A DNA stretch of 64,000 nucleotides from Cymodocea nodosa (lineage: Eukaryota > Streptophyta > Magnoliopsida > Alismatales > Cymodoceaceae). Made by a program: the position numbers and the translations under genes. Under the pieces are notes generated by a model that was given only the letters and a program-made list of their open reading frames with translations, ran no database searches and was not told where the DNA came from. The stretch is taken from positions 16,008,501 to 16,072,500 of the forward strand of contig CM072341.1 of the NCBI GenBank assembly GCA_036874045.1, in the 5' to 3' direction. Positions 34,910 through 46,752 of the stretch are shown in pieces (the first letter of the stretch is position 1; each line of letters begins with the position of its first letter).

Positions 34910-37900
34910 CTACTGCTCTAAGATGTGACAGCTCCTAACAAAATCGTTGGAGTAGTTGACATGCCTCGTCCAAAATGGCTGGAGTTGCTTGAAACCAATC
35001 TCCAGCCAAGGCTTGGACTGCCCATTGTAGTGGATTACAGCAGCTTGCCTCACACTGTCGAGGTTCGTCCTTTCCTGGTATCCTAAACCCAGCAGGTGCC
35101 AAGATGGGTCAATCGGATGAACATGGCCCCTGAATGCAATCAGTGCTGGAGGTAGCGTCCCAAACCTCCATAGTGTCAAGTTTGACTTCAAATTCTGCAA
35201 GCAAAAGGAATGAGCATGCAAAGGAATACACCAAAAGCATAGAGCATTACTTTTTTCCAAACGCCAGATGACAAAAAGAAGCCGTGCACTGTTATTTTTT
35301 AACATGGTTTAGTAGTCACAAAGATTCCTAACTGGGAATACTTCCCTTTGAAAAGATATCATAGTGTTTACATGTCGGACATTGACAAGCTCAAAAGCAT
35401 GGCATGTATCAGCTAAATGTCAATATGCCGAAAAAACAGAGTAAGAAAAATCCATCTTTGTCGACAAAACTTCCATGTAAGGTGTAATGGACTGCAAAAA
35501 AAAAGATTGATTTTGGGAAATCTATGATAGGCGAGGTCCAACACAAATATGAGTGAGAACTCACTTCTATTCTATCCAAAAAGTATTGAATATCTCTCTC
35601 TATGTAGCAGAAAACTATCCCAACAAACTGCATTTTGGTTTTCATGATGGCTTTCCATGGATGGTTAGCATACACTACATCCTTATACACATGTAGTAAA
35701 TATATGCAAATAATCAGCATGTTGGATTCCCAGGTGGAAGAAATCATGAACGATCAGCATGTATCATGAAGTGAATTTATACAAGTACATCCAAATGCAA
35801 GAAAAGTTCACACCATCGGCCACTGTTTTTTATTATTAATGATGGTTTTTTATGTTCATCAAAATTCAAACTCTGATGAGAGTTATGAACATCACTTTTT
35901 TTGACCAACTAAGCTATCATAGATGCCTTTTACCAACTGTTATGCAGCATTTTTTATCGATGCCTTTTCACAAAATCTAACACGTGACCACAAGTTCGTT
36001 CATTACAACACCTAATTTATTTCTTATTTGACATAACATCTCTATATGAATTGACTTTATTTCTTATTTGTTTCAGATTTTGCAATTACCCCAAACCTTA
36101 AATATGTTAAAAATATATTGCATTGCACAATTTAGTGAAACTATTATCAATTAAGTTAACTGAACATTAGATTTGGTAATTTTTGATAAAACAAATATTA
36201 GCATCAGAACCTGTGATTGAGGTGGCTAGAGGAAAATAAATATTCAATATTGAACAAACCTGAATCATATTTAGTTTTATAACAAGTAACTCACATTTGG
36301 ACCTAACAAATAATTATTAATTTCCTACATTCTGAAACTTGAATATCTGAGACAATGTGAAGAACCAAAGGAGAATGTAAAAGCACATATAAAGATACCC
36401 TCTGTTCTAAAATATCATAGGAAAATTTGAGGTAACAGTTAATTGATATACCTCATTCAACCAATAATGATATGCGTCTCGTATGTTTGTCATCCTCCAT
36501 GTGCTCAAGTCAAAGATATTCATGCCATAAGCCCATGCACACTCCTCCGGATTTAAATGATGCGATATGAGTGGGTGAGAAAAGTTGAAGTATGTCCGCA
36601 ATCTTTTAGACATTACCCAGCTATCATCGCCTCTACATGTTTCTACAGCTCCATTTACCTTGCCCATAAGATCGATTTCCCACAAAGGGCATAAATCCCG
36701 CTGAATAACAACATCATCATCGAGGAAAACCACCTTCTTGAGGTTTGGGAACAACTAATTGTACACATTGAAAATAATGGATGAGTTTGTGTTCATGAAA
36801 ATAGAATGGTAAATAACATAATGACAGAAAATGATTAAACACTGCATCTCAAGGTAAATGGTAAATTTAGTAACCAAATGCACCATGCACATTATATGCA
36901 CAGGACACATGCTTTGGACTTCCAAAAAATCCGTGAGATCCTCTAGCATGAAGTTCAACTTTGCACATGGTACGCAAAGGAGTTTCCAGCTGGTAACTAC
37001 TGCTAGGATTAGTAATTAAAAATAAAGTTGAGGAAAAATGAAAATGCCTTAATTTATGGAAGGGATGAAATTTCAAATTTGAGAAACTGTTATTCTTGTA
37101 ATATATATAAAAATAGTTGTTTGTAACAAAGAGAATTTTCAGTGAGTATGCTTAATTGGCAATTAAGACTAGTATTTTAGCGATGCCAAGGAGGTTCAGG
37201 AAGCAAGAAAACAGAGTAGCAGTCATTGTAATCGATTACATCAACTAAAGTAACAGGCCCAAATTTGGAAGAATATGCATGAATTCAAGACCTTCAAAGA
37301 AATGACTGTATATTCTTCATTATTCTTTAGCATATATTCTTTCTTTCAAGTAATAAAAAGTGTACAAGAATTATCACTAATTTGAGTTCATGAGCGCAAG
37401 AAAATAACCAGGTTTCTAGGCAAGCATCATATTGTATAGAGGCCAGAATCATTTACCTCAGGAAGATATATGCGGAGATGATTCAGTATAGAAATATATT
37501 TTGGACTCCTAGCCTGAAGTATTGAAGCAAGAATACGTGGGTTGTCCTCATTATTTGTCCCTACAAGATGGTTGCCATGATAGTGATTTCTGACACCATG
37601 GTGGTTCTCTATAGCCTCAAGTACAGGCACATTTTCTCTTGTCAACCAGTCAAATTGGTGAACACCTTTCACCTCAATAGTGGCCGGTGATATGGGGTTC
37701 AATGCAAACCATGAATGCATACCAGCATATGTTTTCTTGTCAGTGATTACATGAAACACAACTTTGTCAGGTTTTGAAAATGATCTCACAGCTGAGTTTA
37801 CCACCACAGAAGCAGCAAGAATATTGTCAGTTGCTAAAATGAAATGGTAATATGAGTTATCAGAGAGCAGGGGCAGTAATTCTGGCGAAGGCAACTGTTT

Positions 37901-40900
37901 ACGTGCATGGGCATTTGATGAGTATTCATCAGTCAAACGCAAGGAAAGACAGTGAATTCCTTTTGGAATAGCACCTGCTGCAAAATGTCTTTGCAACTGT
38001 TCTGCTAGTCTTGATTGTTTGATCTCCTTATCCAAAGATTGCATCTGCATTTATATCAAATAATTTATTGGCAGAATAAAATGTAGCTTAAAAAATAATA
38101 ACAGTGACTGAAGGGGAAAAAATGAGGCAACAGATGGTGCAATAAAAGCATGTTGACGAAAATCAAGGCATAGTCAAGCTTTATCTAGACATAAATAGGC
38201 ATCTTTGGTATTGATTGATTTCTGATATAAGAAAAGTTTTTTTACACCAATTAACATATTTCAATTATCATTTCAGGTATTAAAGGATAAGTACAATTAT
38301 TGAATAACACTCTGTAGGCAGTATCAGATGAAGTGCCGACCCTGATACACCATTGTATCCCACAAAGCCCAGACAAATTTATGCATGTAGACATAGCACC
38401 TAGCTTGCCCAAGTACTGAAGTTCTTTTGCATGTGTGTGGAAACTTTTTGGACATGTTCAGTGTGCCCTCTGGATGCATCAGAACATTTCGGTAGCACAA
38501 AAATCAAGCGAATAGCATATTTTTCTGTCAGAAACTTGTATCCTAGAAAATATTGGGAGCCTGACTACATGATAGTGGATTATTGTTGCTGGTTTGGAAA
38601 CTACCATTTTTTTTTTGGTTTTGATTGTTTCAAAATAATAGGAAAAAGGTGATCTCAAGGCAACACACCTTGAAAATTAGGCCATAGGCTAACTAAAAAA
38701 GTATATATTACATTAAAAAAATGAAATACATGACAACAATGTTCCACTCATTCAACTAGATGTAATCAGATGCTATAAAAACTACGATGGACAAAAAAAC
38801 ATAATATTGAGTCAACATATTTTAGAATATTGAATATTTAAAATTTTCCAATAAAACAAAAAGGATTTTGGTAATACATATAGTTTCTTTCTATGTGTGT
38901 GGAATGTGAAGAGAAATGAAAATGGAAAAAAATTATAAATATTCAGGAATAAAAAAATGAACTCAAGCATTGAAAATTTAAAAAAAAATGAAGACAGCAT
39001 GGTAAGAAGAGAAGAGAACTAATTGATAAGCACCAAGAAGAGACAAAGAGAAGGGTATAAAAGTAGAGGAGAGAAAAAAAGGAAGGAATTGATGTTTACA
39101 AATCAAGATAGAAAGTAAGAGTATTGGACAACGAGGAAAATAAAATACAAAAAACCAAAAGAAAACCATAAAATGTATTGTAAAGAAAGAAATGAGAACA
39201 TCAACTTCTATACTAGGGTTGATTACAAATTCATAGGATAACTAGATAAATAGGCATCCAATAATCCACTAACCTACATACTAATATAAGCAAGGCTAAT
39301 ATTGATAAGTCTAACACTCTCAAGCTAGTGCATATGTCATGCTCAGCTTGTTATAAAGATGTTCAAAAATTATCCCCCTTGTCCTTTTAGTAAATATCTC
39401 AACCAGCTGCTCTAATGACTAGGCATAGGACATAGACATGTCTTCATTACCATGTCACAAGTATAGTGACATTCCATTCCACATCTATATGATTGGTGCA
39501 CTCATAAAAGAATTGAACCATTAGCAATAAATATGACAGCTTAGTTATCATAATAGATGACCACAGAAACATGAGGAGAAAACAAGCTCGATCAATACAA
39601 ATCAAAATTATATCATCTCATAGGTTGTCGACACCTTAGCATGGCTTGGCTTCTATACCGGGTCTAAAGTCTACATTTTGCTATTTACTATATCGAGTAA
39701 AGTAATCTGAGGTGGCTTGCAACCTCCTACATAGAATCAAAGAAGGCCTTTATCTATAGGTAATTGGTCTTGTATAAATCAATTCATTTCCAAGAGCCTT
39801 TTTGATAATTGCCAGTATTCACAAGAACAATCACCATCTCAGGTAAGTGTATAAATTAACCAAAAAGTCATCACAACATATGAGATGTCTAGGCGAGTGA
39901 TAAACCCTAAACCTTAAATAAACTTCCTAATCAGCTGCCTAAATCTCATTGTGTTCTGAAAGAAAGTTGCAAAGTCATCCTAGAAGTACAAGCCTTGATT
40001 TACAGGAGTGCTCTCTTGCCTGCACTCTAATAAGACTAATTTCTTGAAGGTCTAAGACATATGGCCTCTTGGACAATGCTATTCAATCTTTGGCATGGGC
40101 AGACTCTATGCATAGAAAGATTTGAGACTTCTCATGTCCTTAGCGACAAAGAATGCCTTTAGAAATTCTTTAGACTCCTGTATCCTTTAAGTGTCACCTC
40201 TTGTCAACAAAATATCATCCACATAGTAGAACACAACCACAAGTGACCTGCTTGTATATGACAAACCGATCAATCGTGCACTTCTAAAAAATACACTAAA
40301 GGTTACCACACTATAAATTTTCAAGCCATGCATGTAGAATCCACTTGGGGGCCATAAATAATTTTCCTGAGCAAACATACAAAATCTTCTTCCTAAATAA
40401 CATATCGCAAAGATTACCTCATAAACAACTACTTAGCCAAGCCATCATATAAAAAGGCATTTTTTACATTTAGCCAACGTAACTTCAAAGATTGATTGGT
40501 AGCAACGCAAAGTAGGATTTGAATAGAATCCAAATGAGTGACAAGTGCAAGTGTCTCTACATAACCAATATCATACTCCTATGTGAACCTACAAAGACTC
40601 AATTGAGCCTTGTATGAGTCTAAGCTCCATCTGATTTATACTTGATAACAAAGGCCCACTTGCCACTAACAATGTTGGTTCTAATGACGCATGTCACCAA
40701 ATCCTACATATCATGTGATTTACATGCCTATGTTTCTTCATCTATTGTTGTCTTCCAATGATGAAAAAGTAGTTTCCTAAGTTGCCAAGGTGATAGTGAC
40801 ATTAAAAGGAAACAACCTATAAAATTACATGGGTGAAAGGCTTCAATAAGGCAATCAATCAAGTGAAGCAAGGTGATCCTTCTTACCAAATTTTTAAATA

Positions 40901-42969
40901 ATAATATATTGGTGTACTTTATTAATTCTTATGGTATGAACAAAATTTTTATTATTTATGTTTTCAAAAAATAAAATATGGAATATTTATGCAATGTCAC
41001 GTACTTCTAACAAGAATGTCTCCTTTTCTCAACCATCTATATCACATGAAAATAAAGGAACGAAAAAATCCAGAAGATGATTGAAATCTAATATTGAATT
41101 TTTGGCCCAGCTTGGCAATGATTGTGGCTAGCTTTTGAGAGTGGGCTTTTCAGCTTTTGGCTTATTAGTTCAAAATCATATTGAAAAGCCAAAAGTTGTG
41201 AAGCTAAAAAATGTCACTTCTAGAGTTTGTGAAGAGACATCTTCACATGGTAATCCCAAAAGATTTTCCGAATGAGTTTAATAAGTCAAGCTTCTTAAAT
41301 ATGTAAAAGTTGTCCTTGTTGAGTTACCAAAGTAGAAGCTAATTTTTGAAAAAACTCACATGTCCACAATTCTTACCAAACCAGGCTCTAGTAAAAAAAT
41401 AAATCTGGAAATGTAAATTCAAAAAAGGCATTGAAAGAAACAGTAACATAAATCAATAACAACTCTGTTAAACAAAACATCAAAAAATAGTAAACAGTCA
41501 TCTTTGTTAAAAACATCAGTACCATAAATACAAAGGAAAATAATGGAATAAAAGAAGAAAATAATTTGGATATATGAAATGGAAGAATAAATAAAATCAA
41601 AGGCCACTTACCATTTGAGATTGGACTACTTTCGCTACAGTGCAAGCATTCATTGCACTCTACACATGGCACAACATTTTTGTACCAGTACACAAGTGGG
41701 GAGAAGCCAGAGATAGGTTAGGAGAGGAGGACTTGATTAACAAAATCCCAAGAGGGGTGGGAAGAAGTCAATAATAGCATGTGGAGGGGGAGAGCTATTA
41801 GGCTGAGGGTGAATGGGGAAGTTTGGCATGGCTGGCTGGACGGTGCACACTCAATAATATTCGGATGGAAACACCCACCAATGTTGGATGGCTGATGTTT
41901 TCTATCATTAAAATTAGTTTGTTCTAAATAACAAGATCAGGCCTTAGATTAAGTACTTTGAAGCAAGTGCTCGGCTATTCAAAAGGCTCAAGGCATTGGA
42001 GCAACAAAAAAGTGATGCTAGATGCTTTTTTGATTGAAGGGTTTCACCTCCCAGTCCCATCACTCAAACTACTTTCTCATCAGCTAACTTAAGGTCTTGT
42101 AAGAAAATGAATTTTCAATACATCTAGGGCATAATTTAACAGAGCGTGTATAAGAATCACCGTATCATTCCCTATCTAATTGAAGGTCTTTACTGTGTTG
42201 TTTCCAGCAGTTTGAGTCAAACAAATTACATTGGAAACAGTATGCAGGAGTACATACTGTTCAAAGCAGTAGAAATATGCGTACCGTTGCCTTTAACCTT
42301 ATGGCAAATTTCCTTGCATCATATTGATTAGTCTTCATTTCAGAAAGGAGCTCATTAAAAGTTCCCGAATGTTTCATGTCGTCGGTGATATCCTCAGAAT
42401 TCACTTGGTCCAATACCCTGTACAAATCTCTAACAAGTCTCTGCACAAGTAATGGAAAACATGAATCATATATATATCAGAAAGGATTGCTTCTTGGGCA
42501 TAAAAGTTAAAATGATCCGCGGAGATATCTACCGTAGAATTATCGGTAACGAGAAACCTTGGTCCTAACCGTCTTCCAAGGCAATCTGGATTTGAAGACA
42601 AAGTAGAAGAGCAATATGTTAAACTATCCACCTAGTGGTCGATACAAGAAATTAAGATGCAATGAAGAGCATGAAGCGAGAAGCAATGCCAGATCCAACA
42701 ACGCGATCCCAACAAGATTCCAATGACGGGAAATAAAATGAACATAATTGGGAATTACAGAGTGACGAGCAATCGTTGACGCCCTCGAGGGTGACGACGG
42801 CGGTGCGAATGAAAACGAAGGGAAGGAGAAGCGCGAGAACAAGGACGGTGTTGAAGAGGGTCCGGTACGAAATATGGCGAGCTGCGACTTTGACCTTCAA
42901 CAAGTCTAGAAACCCATTGCTGCTCGATATCGTGATGGTTCTCATGCTCGGCGACAACCGAATCTGCAT
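34910..42969 (-). CDS. GAUT13/14: Galacturonosyltransferase, GT8 family, GAUT13/14-type
   Basis: Six exons: 42759-42969, 42533-42585, 42285-42440, 37457-38044, 36452-36754 and 34910-35194, total 1596 nt, 531 aa, all in phase. This is a type II membrane protein. A short cytosolic N-terminus (MQIRLSPSMRTITISSSNGF) is followed by one membrane span around residues 41-60 (LVLALLLPFVFIRTAVV) and a lumenal stem. The GT8 domain has HFILATDNILAASVVVNSAV, HVITDKKTYAGMHSWF, the metal-binding DDD at 348-350 (FLDDDVVIQRDL), ECAWAYGMNIFDL and HYNGQSKPW at 492-500. The start CSS-YCLGRRLGPR and tail CHILE are typical of GAUT13/14. The family transfers galacturonic acid onto pectin homogalacturonan in the Golgi. 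Intron 3 (42284 down to 38045) is enlarged by transposon remnants. The start is the first ATG of the frame. Confidence 0.94.
39300..40880 (-). mobile_element. Ty1/copia pol fossil in GAUT intron 3
   Basis: Minus-strand translation with frequent stops shows copia RT landmarks: LALVTHLDSIQILLCVATNQ, LRWLNVKNAFLY and, near 40220, VVFYYVDDILLT. A segment near 39340 (agcttgttataaag) resembles the LTR-proximal region of copia elements. It lies in the same transcriptional direction as the host gene. No intact ORF or paired LTR was found. Confidence 0.75.
41104..41388. mobile_element. Candidate MITE in GAUT intron 3
   Basis: The left end ggcccagcttggcaatgatt and the reverse complement of the right end (gagcctggtttggtaagaat, then tgtgg) match imperfectly over about 24 bp, giving a 285-bp noncoding element with diverged terminal inverted repeats. 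No clean target-site duplication was seen. The tip style is that of plant hAT-type MITEs, by inference. Confidence 0.5.
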
Positions 42970-45834
42970 CGTACTTGTCCCTCCCTGCGCCACCCGGTCC
43001 TACCGTGGTCGTACGAGCGTAAGGAGGCGGCGGCGGAGGTGTCGGTGGAAGGCGGCGGTGCAACAGAAGCGGCAGCAGCAGCAGAGGCGTTCGAAGTGGG
43101 TGGGGCAGATCACCATGGGATCGGGAGAGCGGGGGTTACAAAGAGGAGCGGGGAGACGGGAAATGGGTCGTCCTCAAAATCGCATCTTGGCGGCAGTTTG
43201 TCGAGAACGGGCATTGGGATGGGAAGAGGAGGGAGCGAGGGGGAGGAGATTCCCTTCACCTTGGAGACTTGTTCTGCATTGGTTTGTCTCCTCTCTCATT
43301 GTATTCCTTCTATTTATTTGTTTCCAAGAAAAATAAAATAAGAAAATAAGAAAATTATCACTATCCAGTCATTTGTGTTCTCATCAATAAAAATCACACA
43401 CTCCTATTATCAAAAATAAAAAAACTCTCATCTATTACATCATCATCATCAAAATAATGAAATATCAAATTCCCTTAAGGTTTGTTTATTGTTTGTCCGG
43501 AATGTAAATCTCGTAACACAATAAATTTTTTCACCTTTCCTTCCTTTACTCCCTCCTATGCTCTTTATTTTCCACCTTCTCATCGTATTTTCTTCCTTTA
43601 ATGTTAAATACTTATGTGTTAAATTTAGATATATGCGTGTGTGTGAAATCTCTGCAATAAACTTTTATAATGCCATAGAAATCATCATTTTATAATACAT
43701 TTATTCTGATAAGTATCTAAAAATCTCCTAATTTTTAAATTATTCGTCTTAACGAAAGGAAAGTGAAAGGTATTAAAATATTAAATAGCGTCACATGCAA
43801 CATTTTTTTGGGTGTCCTAAAATAGAGTAGAAATGTATACTGCATAACTGAGAGTAAAAAACGAAAACTATTATTAATGCAATTAAGAAAATTTAATTTA
43901 ATTATCTTTACGCAAACGTTTACACATAATAAATGCCATATTGCAACATAAGGAAAAAAAAATAAGATTGATAACGGCGTTTCATCGACTTTGAAAGTGA
44001 AGCAATGGCTCTCTTTTTTTTTTCTTTTTTTTTTTTGCAATGGTAGAGATACACGCATGGTATATATTGGGGTGGCTGAATTTTTTTTTTTTACAATAAT
44101 AGTCATTTTTAAAAATAAAAATGTTGGTGATTTCTCAAGTAGCGTTATTCTTAATCAATCGATTTATTATAATTATTAAAAATCACCATCGTTATAAAAA
44201 CTGTACCATTTATTTTCTTGTTTTTTTTGTAGTTGATGGGAGAACTAACTTTGATAATAACAAGCGATTGGGACGTTGGATCGATTTTTCCTGCGCTGAA
44301 AACAAATTGATTGTTGGCAAAGAAATCTGATTGAGAGGTTAAACATTTTTTTTTTTTTTTTCCTTTTTCTATTGAGATAGGAAAGTAATCTATCCACGCT
44401 AACAATGCGTTGAAAGTTCTTCATCATTAATAAGAAATGTGTGTGTGTTTTTTTTGTTATTCTGAAAGTTACGCTTTTTACATCTAGAAAAAATAGGAAA
44501 AAAATTGATAGAAATCAATTTCAATTATGTTAATTTAAAAAAAAGAAGAAGACAGAAATTAAAATGTAGATATTTATACATGTGTAAGGAAGGTCATTTG
44601 ATTTAATCTTTAAATCACTTAATTAAACTACTTGAATTACTTAAACCGCTTAACTAAATTACTCACTGAATCCAATCTCCTAGTAAATTTTAATCTTTAA
44701 TTTCTTAATTAAAATATTTATTCTCAAATTTAAAGTCTAATCACTTAATTTAATTACTTCTAAACTAAATTCTTAGTGAGCAAAAATGAATTCCAGAAGC
44801 ATAAGGTTAGAAAATCGGAAAAGCTTTACCTTATATTTCTCACCAAATCGTCTGCGAAAAGGTATCTTTCTTTCTTAGCCATTTTGATTTTATTTTTTTT
44901 CTTTTTTTTATATATTTATAATATTTTTATTTAATTTTAAGTTAAAGTTAAATATGGTTTCTTGTAAATCTTGCTTACAAATAAAACAAAAGATAAATTA
45001 TTCCAGAAACATTATTATCATTATTTTGGGAAATAGTCAAAACCTTCGCGTGGCGTGCGGCGGTCGCACTTCCATCGGTTTGCGTTTCCGGAAGCGGTGC
45101 GAAATAAATAAAATACGTTTGACCGAAGACGACGACGAGATATTTATTATTAATTTATTTTTGCTAACGCGGATGAGGGCGGATAAATATTTAAATACGT
45201 TCTCGGTATATATGAGATTTTCATCTTTGGAAAATTCAAAATAGTTTGTGTATGCTTGTACGTCTCCGTGTATATATATATATATATAAATTTGAAAAAA
45301 AAAAAAAAAATCTTAGGTCAACATGAATCTGACCTTATTGTAAATTAATTTTACGTGTGCTTATACGTTTATATAATTTAACATCGCTACAAAAAAGATA
45401 GAATATCCCCGACTCACTGTTGATTAATCTTGTACGTATGTGTTTTTTATGTATATAATTGAAAAGAATTCTACAGCCATACAAAAGAGAAAGAACTAAC
45501 CTTATACCGAAGAAGATTCTTCGTGAATTAATTTTAGATTAAACTTTTACTTGGTATCAAAATTAATTGTCACTGTAAGTAACCCTAGACCCTAACTTTT
45601 CTTTCTGTCCCGGTTTTAGTGAAATCGTATCCCTGGTATATATATTATTTAATCTTGAAATAAAAATTCACGAAGATAAAAGAAAAAACTTCCGCTGAAA
45701 CATTCACGAAGAGAGACCAGACCCATTTGAAAAAAAAGCTTTTTTATTATTAATCGAGAGAGAGAGAGCTGAGTTTATCATTTCTTGGTAATCAAAAACA
45801 CTCACACGTGATGGTTATTTCTTGGTGCCCGTAT
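42970..45834. other. GAUT 5' region and intergenic spacer
   Basis: 42970-43270 is GC-rich with a CCG/GGC run near 43025-43060, fitting the promoter and 5' UTR of the GAUT gene. From 43320 the DNA is AT-rich with several T or A homopolymers (for example 44344-44361). The long plus-strand frames at 42776-43341 are antisense to this region and have no domain. No further gene is seen. Confidence 0.55.
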
Positions 45835-45996
45835 TTACGGTAAAATGACCTGCTTGACCGTACCCACAACGAGGGCCCCTGCGGTCAACTTGGCATTGAA
45901 AATAAACATGAGAGCACCCATGATGAGCCCAGTGTTCAGAATGATGGGGACTGGAGATAACAACATCTTTCGGCGAACAATAATAGGTATAGAAGA
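45835..45996 (-). pseudogene. Unidentified coding-like segment, hydrophobic peptide
   Basis: After an acceptor-like atgcag at 45999-45997, one open frame runs SSIPIIVRRKMLLSPVPIIL, then a hydrophobic stretch (TGLIMGALMFIFNA, KLTAGALVVG) and stops at 45835. It is GC-richer than its surroundings and has codon use like a real exon. A second open segment at 46231-46302 on the same strand (ALEITVDPAFVGLIKRDK) ends at a good donor (gcacg|gtgagt) but joins out of phase. I do not recognise the family. It may be a decayed gene or a short unknown gene. Confidence 0.3.
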
Positions 45997-46752
45997 CTGC
46001 ATTTATGGATTATCATTTCTTTAGGATCATGATAATTTGCATTCATTCATCAAAACTTCGGTTAATCGGATACATACAAGAGCTACTTAACCATAAGGTA
46101 AGGAAACGGTGGTGGTACCACTTGAAAACCTTACTTCTTTCTTTACGAGGCAGAGAGAACTGCTGCCACATGAGCAATCTATATATATTAATCAAATCCG
46201 TTGCAGAGACTTCGACCTGAATGATACTCACCGTGCAAGAGAGATTTTATCTCGTTTAATCAGTCCGACGAAAGCAGGATCCACAGTAATTTCTAGAGCT
46301 GAAAAATGCCGTGAGTTTTCTGTTGGAGTTTGAAGTATTTAAATACACGTCAGAAATTCAGATCATCCCAGTGATAATTTTCTGATCGTGCAAAAGAAAA
46401 GGCTAGACAACGGTAAAGATGCACCACTATTACACTATTTGGATTCAAACCCACATGGGAACGTTATTATTGTCAAAAAAACAAAATAGTAGAGAGAGCC
46501 GGGAAAACCCAACCAACCCTTATATTTGGTAATTTCTAAATTCCAATTCTACTTTTGATGATGCCACACCATGGCAGAGGTTGATCGACACGCTGGTAGG
46601 AAAATGGAACTATACACATGTATAAGAACAGGCCACTTGCGCTTGCAGCCAGATCTTCTACACCATTACTGATCATAAGTTCCAGATGAACAATTGGTTG
46701 TCTTGGTAAAATGTTAAAGTGTTCTTCATGTACAAGGAACAAATGGGGGCTA

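Noticed and set aside
41600..41660. Possible extra GAUT exon ending in a strong donor (caaatg|gtaagt)
   Set aside because: Exons at 42285-42440 and 37457-38044 join in phase and align with GAUT13/14 without it. Including it adds non-homologous Cys-rich residues or a stop.
42776..43341. Plus-strand Arg-rich frames of 186 and 100 codons
   Set aside because: Antisense to GAUT exon 1 and its GC-rich leader; no recognisable domain.
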